A stretch of 49,453 nucleotides of DNA from a virus. Below are positions 7,048 through 14,796 of this stretch, piece after piece (positions within the stretch are counted from its first letter, which is position 1; each line of letters starts with the position of its first letter). The stretch spans positions 1 through 49,453 of IMG/VR virus record IMGVR_UViG_3300005581_000020; one strand, written 5' to 3'. The position numbers and the translations under genes were made by a program. Below the pieces are notes generated by a model, which was not told the origin of the DNA, searched no databases, and saw only the letters and a program-made list of their open reading frames with translations.

Positions 7048-7728
7048 ATGCAAACTCATAACATACAAGACGACCCATTGGTAGAGATTGCGCGTGCAAT
7101 GCTTGAAGGCAGCACTCATAAGTTTGGTGATACTGTGCCAGCATCTAGTATTAATTCCGACAACTTAGTATATGAAATTGACAAGCTTGACCACAGGCAG
7201 GGCAACTTTAGTCAATACCTTGATCCTACTGAAGGTGGTGGTGGCGGTACAGCAGATATGTTTATTGACAAACAATGGGAGAAATTCTATAAAGCAAACG
7301 ACTTGCGTTCTACTGTATTTGGTTATATGCTTGATCTATTTACTCCTAAGAGCAAGACCTTATTAGCCTTTGCAAAGCGTATGAGTGAATGGCCTCCATT
7401 TAAAAATACTCCGGAAAAATATGATTTGATTGATGAGGTAAAGGAAACATACACCCATGTAGGAGTTGTTCGTACAACAGAAAGCTATCGACTAATTGTT
7501 GACGAAGCAGCCTATAAGGCATTGCCGCAGGACACAATTGGTAATACATCATATGACTATAGTTTTCATGCTGGCGAAGGAGTCATTGACAGTTTTCTTA
7601 TGGCAATTGGCAACAGCGAAAGCGATGTAAAAAGTAAACTTAAAAAAGGACTAAGCAAAGTTAAGGCCGAATATATCGGCAATGCAATGGAACTCAAGTA
7701 TGCGCAAAAACGCGCGGTGGGTCGTTAA
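7048..7728 (+). CDS. Hypothetical protein sharing an N-terminal motif with the lysozyme
   Basis: 226 aa, not recognised. Residues 5-20 (NIQDDPLVEIARAMLE) closely match the N-terminus of the following lysozyme (NIQDDSLVKVARVILE), so the two proteins probably share a docking or targeting segment. A poly-Gly stretch lies near residue 65. The C-terminal half is helical and Lys-rich. No signal peptide. It lies between a fibre-like gene and a muralytic gene, so it is likely a late virion or lysis-related protein. Confidence 0.7.
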   Translation: MQTHNIQDDPLVEIARAMLEGSTHKFGDTVPASSINSDNLVYEIDKLDHRQGNFSQYLDPTEGGGGGTADMFIDKQWEKFYKANDLRSTVFGYMLDLFTPKSKTLLAFAKRMSEWPPFKNTPEKYDLIDEVKETYTHVGVVRTTESYRLIVDEAAYKALPQDTIGNTSYDYSFHAGEGVIDSFLMAIGNSESDVKSKLKKGLSKVKAEYIGNAMELKYAQKRAVGR

Positions 7729-7729
7729 T

Positions 7730-8560
7730 ATGAATTCTATAAACATACAAGATGATTCACTGGTAAAGGTTGCTCGAGTCATTCTTGAGTCGCCACAATT
7801 AGATGAGGGCTTTAAGGAGGTATTATTTGCATTATTTTCGCTTGGAGCGAGTATGTATGAAGTTGACTATGTAATGGATCTATTGGATAAGCAACGTGTT
7901 CCAGTTACTCAACAAGTTGACCTCGTACAACAATTGCAGCATCAGGTTAAAGATGCTAAATTTACCTCTACCGCAAAAAAAGTTATAGGTAAATTACAGC
8001 AACAGGAGGTTGGTGCAAGTAGTAAATCTCAGGTGCTAAAGCAGGCGCGGTCTCATATACTACCAAACGAGGTATTTGGTAGAAATATAGAAAATGAAAA
8101 AAATGATCGCTTTATGACTCCATATCGTGATGACGTGGGTCTATGGACTGTTGGAGTTGGCCATTTGATAGGAAATGGCTCTGATGCCGCAAAAGCAGCA
8201 TGGGTAAAAGATAGAGTTGCGTCTAACAAATCTACGACTCTATCTCGTGCCGAGGCGCTGCAAATGTTTGATGCCGACGTCGAAAAACATTATAAGCGGG
8301 CAAATATACTGTTTAAGGGCGTATGGGATGGCCTATCTTTACCGCTAAAAGTAGCACTAGTTGATATATCATATCGAGGAGATCTTGATAAAGTTGGGGC
8401 AAAGGATTTTGACTTTGTAACATCTATAAAAAAGGGAATGTTTAAAACTGCGGCAAAACAATACCTAGACCACTCTGAATATAAAAAACGCTCATCTATA
8501 AAAACTGATGGAGTAGTTAAGCGCATGCAAGCCAATGCTAATCTTATAGCAAATGGTTAG
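7730..8560 (+). CDS. GH24-type lysozyme (muramidase) with N-terminal extension
   Basis: 276 aa from ATG 7730; an upstream in-frame start would overlap the previous gene by 48 nt. Residues ~115-270 resemble T4 lysozyme: Glu121 or Glu123, then PYRDDVGLWTVGVGHLIG giving Asp134 and Thr140, the counterparts of T4 Glu11, Asp20 and Thr26. It should hydrolyse the MurNAc-GlcNAc bond. Residues 1-110 are helical and Gln-rich and begin with the NIQDD..LV..AR..LE motif shared with the upstream protein. No signal peptide. With an amidase already present at 5387, this may be a virion-associated lysozyme rather than a second endolysin (inference). Confidence 0.8.
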   Translation: MNSINIQDDSLVKVARVILESPQLDEGFKEVLFALFSLGASMYEVDYVMDLLDKQRVPVTQQVDLVQQLQHQVKDAKFTSTAKKVIGKLQQQEVGASSKSQVLKQARSHILPNEVFGRNIENEKNDRFMTPYRDDVGLWTVGVGHLIGNGSDAAKAAWVKDRVASNKSTTLSRAEALQMFDADVEKHYKRANILFKGVWDGLSLPLKVALVDISYRGDLDKVGAKDFDFVTSIKKGMFKTAAKQYLDHSEYKKRSSIKTDGVVKRMQANANLIANG

Positions 8561-8620
8561 CGGTGTAAAAATAATAGATTTCGTCTGATATAGAAAATTA
8601 TAACCCCAACACATAACATT

Positions 8621-9379
8621 ATGTCTACAGCAAAAAAGGAAAGAAAGAAAAGAGTATCTACACCAAAATCTGATTTCGTAACCGAGGACTCAACTATTGA
8701 GTCCTCGATTGCTTTAAATTTCTGCTTTAATTTTAAGATTAAAAAGCCGTTTCACTTTAATGAGGCTCATAAGTCTTTTTATGATACTATAAAAGCTGAA
8801 GACACAAACATGGTATTTGTTGATGGTCCAGCCGGGAGCGCTAAGAGTTATATTGCTGTACTTGCTGCACTTGAACTTTTTAAAGATAAAAAGATTAAGC
8901 ATATAAACTATATACGCAGCGTAATTGAAAGTGCCTCTCGCAGCATAGGAGCCTTGCCTGGAGAGGTTGATGATAAGTTTTTGCCATACGCAATGCCATG
9001 CCTTGAAAAGATTCGTGAGATTACTGACGAGAGTACCTGTCTGCAACTTCGCAACGCAAATGTCGTGAGTGCGACTCCAGTAAATTTTGTTCGCGGCCTT
9101 ACGTTTAATGACAGTATTGTAATTGTCGACGAGGCTCAAAACTTAACTCGCAGTGAACTTGTTACAATACTAACTCGATTTGGAAAAAATACCAAATATG
9201 TAATATGCGGAGATCTTAAGCAGTCAGACATTGGCAAACTCTCAGGTTATTCGGACGTATACTCTCGATTTAATACCGAAAGTGCAATAAGAAACAATAT
9301 TCACGCCTTTAAGTTTGGTGATAGTGAAATTGTGCGTAGCAAAATATTGCGTTATATTGTACAGGTTCTAGAGGCATAA
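8621..9379 (+). CDS. phoH: PhoH-like ATPase
   Basis: 252 aa. Walker A GPAGSAKS (69-76), the conserved IRSVIESASRSIGALPG segment that follows, and Walker B IVIVDEAQN (about 166-174), then CGDLKQSD. This is the PhoH/RNA-helicase-like ATPase family found in very many aquatic phages; the cellular role is unresolved. A 40-residue Lys-rich tail precedes the domain. The region upstream (8561-8620) has a possible TGATATAGA extended -10 at 8586-8594. A strong inverted repeat follows the stop. Confidence 0.92.
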   Translation: MSTAKKERKKRVSTPKSDFVTEDSTIESSIALNFCFNFKIKKPFHFNEAHKSFYDTIKAEDTNMVFVDGPAGSAKSYIAVLAALELFKDKKIKHINYIRSVIESASRSIGALPGEVDDKFLPYAMPCLEKIREITDESTCLQLRNANVVSATPVNFVRGLTFNDSIVIVDEAQNLTRSELVTILTRFGKNTKYVICGDLKQSDIGKLSGYSDVYSRFNTESAIRNNIHAFKFGDSEIVRSKILRYIVQVLEA

Positions 9380-9405
9380 AAAAAATAAACTTTTTTCACT
9401 TTTAT

Positions 9406-9459
9406 TTGGGTTTTCTATGTTTTTCCATATAGATAATCTATGGTATATAGAAAACCCAA
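9406..9459 (+). repeat. Long inverted repeat after phoH
   Basis: Arms of 13 bp, TTGGGTTTTCTAT (9406-9418) and ATAGAAAACCCAA (9447-9459), with a second inner pair CCATA/TATGG. No T run follows on either strand beyond a few bases, so it may be an mRNA end structure between convergent genes or a protein site. It overlaps the start of a 42-codon reading frame. Confidence 0.7.
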
Positions 9460-9545
9460 TAGAAGAGGAGTATAAATACTGGTCAATCTTAATATTGCCC
9501 AACGGTTCCGGAACGGATGATCTAGTATCTGTTAAGGTGGATTAG
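9417..9545 (+). CDS. Possible small protein (42 aa)
   Basis: ATG 9417 to TAG 9545, product starting MFFHIDNLWYIENPIEEEY and ending GTDDLVSVKVD. Composition is protein-like (acidic, aromatic). The start lies inside the inverted repeat arm and no ribosome site is visible; a TATAAATA box occurs within the frame at 9471. It ends 13 nt from the stop of the convergent helicase gene. Reality uncertain. Confidence 0.35.
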   Translation: MFFHIDNLWYIENPIEEEYKYWSILILPNGSGTDDLVSVKVD

Positions 9546-9558
9546 ACATTTATCCAAA

Positions 9559-11274
9559 CTATAACGTCCGGGCTAAAAACGATTTGCTAAAGTATCGTTT
9601 ATTGCCACTTATAAACTTTTCGGCTCGATTATCGAGAATATAGGTGGTGCTATAATCGTCGGCATTTCGCGTGCTACGCCCAGCACTTTGTTCAAGCACA
9701 GCAGCTGTTTCGCCAAAGTACACGTCTTTTTGAAATTTATAGCGGCGACTCCATAATTGGCTGCTTACATTTGGAAAGCTTAGCTTAAATATAATATTAA
9801 ATCGTGCAAGCTCGTCGCTCAAGTCGATGCCGGTGTATAGCGAGGGCCCGCACAATACAGCATCATGCGGCAATTCTTTTAATCGCTTTAACAAGTCGAG
9901 TTTTTCACTTGTCCCGCTGTAAGTGTATAAACGATTAGCGTGTCGTGAGCTGACAAGCAGGGTATTCATAATTAGGTTGGTTGTTGTATGAATAACGCCG
10001 CGTTCGCTGCTATGGGAATCAAGCAATCGATCAATTTTCTTTATAGCAGCATCAACGCTGGCGCGACCATTGCCGTATGACATGTTGCTTGTCGCGCAGC
10101 AAACAATTGGACTTTTAAGTGGGTCCCAGTCGCTTTGTATATCAATTATATGTGTTGTGGCTGGGTTTAAGTTCCACCGCTGTATTAGCAATTCAGGCTG
10201 CAGCGTCGCGCTCATGTATATTCGCACGTTTGCATGACGACGAAAATGTTTATGAAACAGGTTATAGTCAGAAAGATTATGATATGAGCGATCGCCGCCA
10301 TCACCGTTACATGCAACAAGATTTTTAAGGCCGTGCACTTCAATCATGTTTGTATAGTCTTCAACTTTACAATGTTGGTCTTTAATGTCGTCAGCGAGTA
10401 CAAATAGCGCACGAGCTTCACGAGGTAGTTTAGCACTATATTGTTTTAATGCTTCAGGCGATAGGTTGAGTGGCAAGTATTTTGCGGTGATTGCTGATTT
10501 TACTTCATACACCGAGTTTAGTAACTTTGTGTAGGCTTCATAAACACGTTTGAGTGCGTCATGATGCACGGCCGGTAGTGCGCCTTCAGCATGCCCTAAA
10601 GCGTGTTTTAATGCCGTTTGCAGCTCCTTTGTGGAGACGGTAAAATTAAAACCTAAATTGCCTAATGCGCCTATTATGCTTTCAACACGATTAACGATTT
10701 TCTCGTTGAGACGACATGCAAAATGATTTTCGATAATATCAGGTATTTTATGAGCCTCATCGCATATAACAACATCGCGTCGATTAAATGGCGGGCTTTT
10801 ATACATTTTGGGCAATACATAATTCATTTGAATTAGCCAATAGGAATAATTCATTAGGACTCGATCACTTTGTCGAGCCTTGTCCCACCGTGTTAAATAG
10901 CCACAACTCGCGGCGCAAGGCATTGAAGCTATTGCTTCTCTGTTGCTTAGGCCCAAATTGCGGCAAACGCCTAATGAGAATTTTTCGCCATTTACGTCAC
11001 ATGTGTATGTGTCAATGCCCGAAATACTCATAACATCAGAATGATGTGTTGAGAATTTTCCCGTGCAGTCAGTTTCATATTGTTGCTGCAAACTTTTTTC
11101 ACTCGTCAAAATATACGACTTTTGCCCATTCGCCTTAAGCAGGCGAGAAATTTCAAGCGCAATAAGACTTTTGCCGGTGCCAGTTGGGGCCTGAATAAAA
11201 ATGTCGCGTTTACCATTTTCAATAGCCACGCGTATTTCCTCGAGCGCCTCCTTTTGTGCATTACGTAATTCCAT
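9559..11274 (-). CDS. DinG/XPD-like superfamily 2 helicase
   Basis: 571 aa. Walker A APTGTGKS (29-36), DEAH box CDEAH (171-175), motif III YMSATL and motif VI QSAGRSTRN near residue 530. Cys92, Cys104, Cys120 and Cys124 lie between motifs I and II in the place of the 4Fe-4S cluster of XPD/DinG helicases, so a 5'-3' iron-sulfur DNA helicase is likely. It is the only minus-strand gene in the first 22 kb and converges on phoH. Start at ATG 11274 puts the helicase Q-like motif RNAQKEAL at the N-terminus. The role is probably replication or repair. Confidence 0.88.
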   Translation of the reverse strand: MELRNAQKEALEEIRVAIENGKRDIFIQAPTGTGKSLIALEISRLLKANGQKSYILTSEKSLQQQYETDCTGKFSTHHSDVMSISGIDTYTCDVNGEKFSLGVCRNLGLSNREAIASMPCAASCGYLTRWDKARQSDRVLMNYSYWLIQMNYVLPKMYKSPPFNRRDVVICDEAHKIPDIIENHFACRLNEKIVNRVESIIGALGNLGFNFTVSTKELQTALKHALGHAEGALPAVHHDALKRVYEAYTKLLNSVYEVKSAITAKYLPLNLSPEALKQYSAKLPREARALFVLADDIKDQHCKVEDYTNMIEVHGLKNLVACNGDGGDRSYHNLSDYNLFHKHFRRHANVRIYMSATLQPELLIQRWNLNPATTHIIDIQSDWDPLKSPIVCCATSNMSYGNGRASVDAAIKKIDRLLDSHSSERGVIHTTTNLIMNTLLVSSRHANRLYTYSGTSEKLDLLKRLKELPHDAVLCGPSLYTGIDLSDELARFNIIFKLSFPNVSSQLWSRRYKFQKDVYFGETAAVLEQSAGRSTRNADDYSTTYILDNRAEKFISGNKRYFSKSFLARTL

Positions 11275-11349
11275 TATGCTAATATTGTATCAAGAATGCG
11301 ATTTGATGTAAATAAGAAAAATTATTTTTTATAATATGGTAAAAAGTTG

Positions 11350-11378
11350 TGTACATTTGTCGCGGTTTATGATATAAT
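11350..11378 (+). promoter_or_regulatory. Early promoter, extended -10 class
   Basis: TGTACA (11350-11355), 17-bp spacer, perfect TATAAT (11373-11378) with TGA in front, then CCTGTAAGC. It lies between the divergent helicase and the 74-aa gene and faces the latter. The start-stop element here reads CTGTAA instead of ATGTAA. Confidence 0.85.
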
Positions 11379-11396
11379 TACCCTGTAAGCAACAAT

Positions 11397-11621
11397 ATGA
11401 CACACCTCGAAACATTAAAGACGGACCTTGAACTTCTTGTAAAAAGTCGTGAAAAGTTGAAAGATGGCACCTCTGGTTTTTTTATCAAACGTGAAGGCTA
11501 TAGTGTCGACGCAGTCATTCATTCCTATGACAAGATTATTCTTTCCATAGAACTGGAAATTGCTAGCATTGAAGCAAAACCACGTAAAAAAACAAAAGTG
11601 AAAACTTTGCCTAATCTATAA
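11397..11621 (+). CDS. Small coiled-coil protein (74 aa)
   Basis: Begins MTHLETLKTDLELLVKSREK, ends in a basic tail (KPRKKTKVKTLPNL). Two predicted helices flank a GTSGFFIKREGY segment. No family recognised. First gene behind an early promoter; the next gene starts 1 nt after its stop. Confidence 0.65.
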   Translation: MTHLETLKTDLELLVKSREKLKDGTSGFFIKREGYSVDAVIHSYDKIILSIELEIASIEAKPRKKTKVKTLPNL

Positions 11622-11622
11622 T

Positions 11623-11874
11623 ATGATACGAATTACATCAAAGCCATGGGCACTGACGCTGATAGGCATCTTTTTTGCGCTTATGTGTGCTGGAGTTTAT
11701 CTCCAAGTATTGTGGACAGACTGGGCAGTACATGAAATTTTTAAAAAGGACTTTAACAATTTTTTAATTTATGCAGCGCTGCTTGCTGTTGAGGCAGCGG
11801 CACCAAAGTCTATGAAGGGCATTACCTTGCTTATTTTAATTTTAATGACTCTTTATATTTTTTTGCTGGCTTAA
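11623..11874 (+). CDS. Small membrane protein (83 aa)
   Basis: Three hydrophobic segments: about residues 9-29 (WALTLIGIFFALMCAGVYL), 46-60 and 66-83 (ITLLILILMTLYIFLLA). No signal peptidase site. No family recognised. It lies in a run of early small genes that also encodes a lipoprotein, so a host-envelope function such as superinfection exclusion is possible but not shown. Confidence 0.65.
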   Translation: MIRITSKPWALTLIGIFFALMCAGVYLQVLWTDWAVHEIFKKDFNNFLIYAALLAVEAAAPKSMKGITLLILILMTLYIFLLA

Positions 11875-11880
11875 GTTAAC

Positions 11881-12027
11881 ATGCAAACTCCAACTTTTAT
11901 TGCGCACCTTCGTGGCTATGATGTCTACTATTCAAACGGGTGCTTTACATTGGACCCCCAACCAGACTTAGTGACTCTGCAGTCAATTGTGTCCTATCTT
12001 GTGGCCGAGGGGTTTATAAATGTATAA
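11881..12027 (+). CDS. Small hypothetical protein (48 aa)
   Basis: ATG 11881 to TAA 12027. Begins MQTPTFIAHLRGYDVYYSNG. Follows the membrane protein gene by 6 nt and is followed by the lipoprotein gene. No family recognised; size and spacing fit this early cluster. Confidence 0.55.
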   Translation: MQTPTFIAHLRGYDVYYSNGCFTLDPQPDLVTLQSIVSYLVAEGFINV

Positions 12028-12038
12028 ATTCTTATAGT

Positions 12039-12299
12039 ATGAAATTAATCTCTATTTGTTGCCTAGCGTGCTGCTTAACTAGTTGCGTAGTCGAGTATGT
12101 TCCCACTAATTATTTGATAACTCCTGGATACTCCAGTCATTATTTTTACTCTCACCGATTAAGACCACATAGTTACTATAAGAGTTATTATCGTCCTTCG
12201 CGAGTATGTAATGATATTGATCTTTATCCCACGACACGAACGGTGAAAAGATTCAACTACATTGGTTGGGACGGTTGTATATATTCTTCCGGGCATTAA
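12039..12299 (+). CDS. Small lipoprotein
   Basis: 86 aa from ATG 12039. The N-terminus MKLISICCLACCLTSC is a lipoprotein signal with lipobox CLTSC and Cys16 as the lipidated residue. The mature part is rich in Tyr, Ser, His and Arg (HSYYKSYYRPSR) with two more Cys. An upstream in-frame ATG at 11940 would bury the signal, so 12039 is preferred. Small phage lipoproteins can block superinfection at a receptor (T5 Llp is the known case); that role is only a possibility here. Confidence 0.7.
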   Translation: MKLISICCLACCLTSCVVEYVPTNYLITPGYSSHYFYSHRLRPHSYYKSYYRPSRVCNDIDLYPTTRTVKRFNYIGWDGCIYSSGH

Positions 12300-12310
12300 A
12301 TACACACTTT

Positions 12311-12850
12311 ATGTTAACATTAGATGATCTTAGAAAGGTTTGTACTGATTCCTATATATTGGAACTATGTTTACCTGTACTCGATGACAGTCGATTTGCG
12401 GTGTGCCCGCTAAACCTTCAAGAAAATTCGCATGGCGCATATGAAGGTGGACTTTTACATAATACCGCTGAACTTGTAAGTTATGGAACGCTGATGAGTT
12501 CACTCTATACAAACTATAACGCCACTCGTATTAATGTATTAGAGTATATTGTGAGTGCGGTGTGGTATAACTATGGAAAATGTTTTGAATATGAAGTTGT
12601 AGATGACTCGTGGTGTAGGGTTGCGTCAGCGTCTAAATTAAACACATCTTGGCGCAGCGCACTTGAGTTTCAAAAACATGTTCAAACTAATGAGTTAGTG
12701 GAAACTGACTTTAATATATCTTATACCAATATACTACATAATATACTTTCGCAGGCGACTCAGACTGAGTCTAGCGCAGAGTCAATTCTTCTTTCGTCAG
12801 CAATCTCGCTATCACGACAACTATACCCATTCAAAACATATGAGCGCTAA
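12311..12850 (+). CDS. HD-domain-like protein with altered catalytic residues
   Basis: 179 aa from ATG 12311. HGAYEGGLLHNTAELVSYG resembles the H.AY.GGLLEHT signature of YhaM-type HD phosphohydrolases. The segment that should carry the HD pair (LLHDIGK in relatives) reads AVWYNYGKCFEY, so His and Asp appear to be Tyr and Asn. Metal-dependent hydrolysis may be lost. It overlaps the next gene, a DEDDh exonuclease, by 11 nt, so the two are coupled. Family assignment rests on motif memory. Confidence 0.55.
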   Translation: MLTLDDLRKVCTDSYILELCLPVLDDSRFAVCPLNLQENSHGAYEGGLLHNTAELVSYGTLMSSLYTNYNATRINVLEYIVSAVWYNYGKCFEYEVVDDSWCRVASASKLNTSWRSALEFQKHVQTNELVETDFNISYTNILHNILSQATQTESSAESILLSSAISLSRQLYPFKTYER

Positions 12851-13445
12851 ATATCCTGGATACAAATACTTTTTTCTAGACACCGAGACAACTGGACTTG
12901 ATACTCGCATTCACAATATTTTTCAAATTAGCGGAATATTGACTGATGCAAATTTAAATGTTCTTGAAACAATTGACTACCGGTTTACTCCATTCTTTTC
13001 TCTTGATGGCGCGGACCCTCAGGCGCTCGAAAAAACTGGAATGACACTTGAGAGTTTGGCTGCATTACCGTTGTCACCACGCGAAGCCTATACAAACCTT
13101 ATCTCTATTTTAGAAAAACATTGCGATAGATACAACAAAGCAGATAAACTTCATTTTGTCGCATACAACGCGCGATTTGATGCTGATTTTATTCGAGCAT
13201 TTTTTGAAAAGAATGGAGACGCCTACTTCGGTAGTTGGTTTTGGAACCCACCAATTTGTGTTATGCAAGCCGCAGCATGGATGACTACTCGAGTCCGGGG
13301 TGCCCTCCCAAATTTCAAACTTGGTACACTATGTCAATGTGCTGAACTTGGATGGGACGAGGCAGCTGCGCACGATGCATCTTATGACATCACAAAAACA
13401 CTTGAACTTTATCGTTACTTGAGACGCGATATTCCACAACTATAA
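12840..13445 (+). CDS. DEDDh 3'-5' exonuclease (DnaQ/RNase T-like)
   Basis: 201 aa. Exo I FFLDTETTG with Asp14 and Glu16, Exo II VAYNARFDADF with Asp114, Exo III HDASYD with His178 and Asp183: the full DEDDh set for two-metal 3'-5' exonuclease action on DNA or RNA. It is a stand-alone domain, as in RNase T or the DnaQ epsilon subunit; the substrate cannot be told. Its start lies inside the last codons of the HD-like gene, suggesting a joint function in nucleic-acid turnover. Confidence 0.9.
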   Translation: MSAKYPGYKYFFLDTETTGLDTRIHNIFQISGILTDANLNVLETIDYRFTPFFSLDGADPQALEKTGMTLESLAALPLSPREAYTNLISILEKHCDRYNKADKLHFVAYNARFDADFIRAFFEKNGDAYFGSWFWNPPICVMQAAAWMTTRVRGALPNFKLGTLCQCAELGWDEAAAHDASYDITKTLELYRYLRRDIPQL

Positions 13446-13456
13446 TATAACTAATT

Positions 13457-13621
13457 ATGTCTACCCCACCCAACAACAAACACGGTTCATTTGATTTATC
13501 TGATACAATGACACTTGTAGCAGGAATATTCCTAATGATCGACTCACTTGATAATACATACGGTCTATTAGGAGGGCTATTCCTCACCCTCGCAGCTTCG
13601 TTTAGAATTAATAGAAAATAA
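13457..13621 (+). CDS. Small membrane protein (54 aa)
   Basis: ATG 13457 to TAA 13621. Two hydrophobic stretches (MTLVAGIFLMIDSL and YGLLGGLFLTLAASF) make a likely helical hairpin; the C-terminus is basic (RINRK), so it probably faces the cytoplasm. No family recognised. It lies between the exonuclease and the 105-aa gene with gaps of 11 and 1 nt. Confidence 0.55.
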   Translation: MSTPPNNKHGSFDLSDTMTLVAGIFLMIDSLDNTYGLLGGLFLTLAASFRINRK

Positions 13622-13622
13622 T

Positions 13623-13940
13623 ATGGATAAATTTGCTATATCTCTAAATAACTTTAAGGACCATATATTGTATGAATGTATCTTACGTGGAAGCGCAGTA
13701 GCCGTAAAAGATAAGTTTAAGGATTATTATACGCACAATGGAGAACCAGAGAATTGGAAAGATGATTTTCTTGAAGACGTAAATACTGCTGAACGAGTTG
13801 AGTATCGTGGATCAGTATTTTACACACACATGTTTTTAGGCGAGATTGCCTTTATTTTCTATGACGGTCACGTATATTCATTTGATCGATACTTTACTGA
13901 CTGCGAAGTTTTTCGTGAAATTATCAAGGAAAACTTCTAA
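13623..13940 (+). CDS. Hypothetical protein (105 aa)
   Basis: Begins MDKFAISLNNFKDHILYECI and contains many aromatic residues (VFYTHMFLGEIAFIFYDGHV, then FDRYF). Soluble, slightly acidic. No family recognised. Last gene of the block; a copy of the regulatory repeat and a new early promoter follow. Confidence 0.65.
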   Translation: MDKFAISLNNFKDHILYECILRGSAVAVKDKFKDYYTHNGEPENWKDDFLEDVNTAERVEYRGSVFYTHMFLGEIAFIFYDGHVYSFDRYFTDCEVFREIIKENF

Positions 13941-13944
13941 AACA

Positions 13945-13990
13945 GACTATTTTTCTATATACGGGGTATACGTCCGGGGCCTATTTTCAC
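13945..13990 (+). repeat. Regulatory repeat, copy 2
   Basis: Matches 1536-1581 at 40 of 46 positions and, like it, starts 4 nt or fewer after a stop codon. Its end forms a perfect 9-bp inverted repeat CTATTTTCA (13981-13989) / TGAAAATAG (13996-14004) that stands 3 nt before the -35 hexamer, a position suited to an operator or a weak terminator. Confidence 0.7.
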
Positions 13991-14007
13991 ATCTATGAAA
14001 ATAGTTG

Positions 14008-14036
14008 TGTACAAGTGATGCATTTCATGCTATAAT
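14008..14036 (+). promoter_or_regulatory. Early promoter, extended -10 class
   Basis: TGTACA (14008-14013), 17-bp spacer, TATAAT (14031-14036) preceded by TGC, then GACTATGTAAGC. The spacer (CATTTCATGC at its 3' side) matches the promoter at 15092 rather than the TTTGC.GCGG spacer type, giving two subclasses. Confidence 0.85.
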
Positions 14037-14061
14037 GACTATGTAAGCCAACTATTACATT

Positions 14062-14397
14062 ATGACTATGACAAACAACGCACGTTCACACAATTATCGC
14101 TTCACGACCACAAATGACACTGTGGGTCATGACAAAATTGCTCAACTTCGAAAGGAAATTCGCATTTGGAACCTTGAGGAAAAGATCAAGTCATTGAAGG
14201 ATCCTAATATTATTAGGCACACCGCCAAGGTTGATCTCTTTGGTCGTCTCGGCAAGAATAACCCCAATGCTCAATGTTATCGTGACTCAGCAAAAAAGAA
14301 TAAGAACCGATGGTTTGGTGCTGGCGCCTATCAGCGTATTGCCATTGCTGATGCTGCAACTATTGACGTCTATGTGCGCGTCATTAGAAATCGATAA
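14062..14397 (+). CDS. Basic hypothetical protein (111 aa)
   Basis: Begins MTMTNNARSHNYRFTTTND and contains a charged helix (KIAQLRKEIRIWNLEEKIKS); rich in Arg, Lys and Asn. A second ATG at 14068 is an alternative start. No family recognised. It lies behind an early promoter and in front of the tRNA gene, so the tRNA is probably part of the same transcript. Confidence 0.65.
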   Translation: MTMTNNARSHNYRFTTTNDTVGHDKIAQLRKEIRIWNLEEKIKSLKDPNIIRHTAKVDLFGRLGKNNPNAQCYRDSAKKNKNRWFGAGAYQRIAIADAATIDVYVRVIRNR

Positions 14398-14411
14398 ATA
14401 AATCTAATATT

Positions 14412-14486
14412 GGGTCGTTCGTTCAACGGATAGGACTTCGGATTTCTAATCCGCCAATGCAGGTTCGATTCCTGCACGACCCACCA
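14412..14486 (+). tRNA. tRNA-Arg (anticodon TCT)
   Basis: A full cloverleaf can be drawn. Acceptor GGGTCGT / ACGACCC, D stem GTTC / GGAC, anticodon loop TTTCTAA with anticodon TCT, T arm GCAGG-TTCGATT-CCTGC, and an encoded CCA at 14484-14486. The only flaw is a T-C mismatch at the base of the anticodon stem (positions 27-43). It reads AGA and AGG codons. Confidence 0.95.
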
Positions 14487-14499
14487 TACGCTATACAAT

Positions 14500-14796
14500 A
14501 TGACAAACATTGAAAAACTAACAAAGGCGATTAACTTCATTGCTTCAAATGGCCAATCCCTCAACGATTTTGTTGTTGTAGACGGTTTGCCTTATAGGGT
14601 TACTGGATATTTTCATGACTATCAAAAGGGAACATATGAAGTTACGAAAAAGGACGCCATTAGCGAGGAACAGGCTGGTGTAACCATTACCTGTTCTTCG
14701 ACTACAAATAAGATCAACACAATATTGGTCGAAAAAGAGGAACGTACCGCTAAACAACTCCGCCTCGCTAATTTTTATGCCTCAGAAGAATACTGA
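14500..14796 (+). CDS. Hypothetical protein (98 aa)
   Basis: Begins MTNIEKLTKAINFIASNGQS, with a beta-rich middle (FVVVDGLPYRVTGYFHDYQ). Soluble. No family recognised. Starts 13 nt after the tRNA and overlaps the next gene by 20 nt, so the two are likely coupled. Confidence 0.65.
   Translation: MTNIEKLTKAINFIASNGQSLNDFVVVDGLPYRVTGYFHDYQKGTYEVTKKDAISEEQAGVTITCSSTTNKINTILVEKEERTAKQLRLANFYASEEY

Noticed and set aside
9471-9478. TATAAATA as a late promoter for a downstream gene
   Set aside because: No plus-strand ATG-started gene follows within reach; the next gene is on the minus strand. It may be chance or linked to the hairpin element.
9564-9572. Third copy of ACGTCCGGG from the regulatory repeat
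   Set aside because: It lies in the coding end of the helicase and the flanking bases do not match; a 9-base match is expected by chance.
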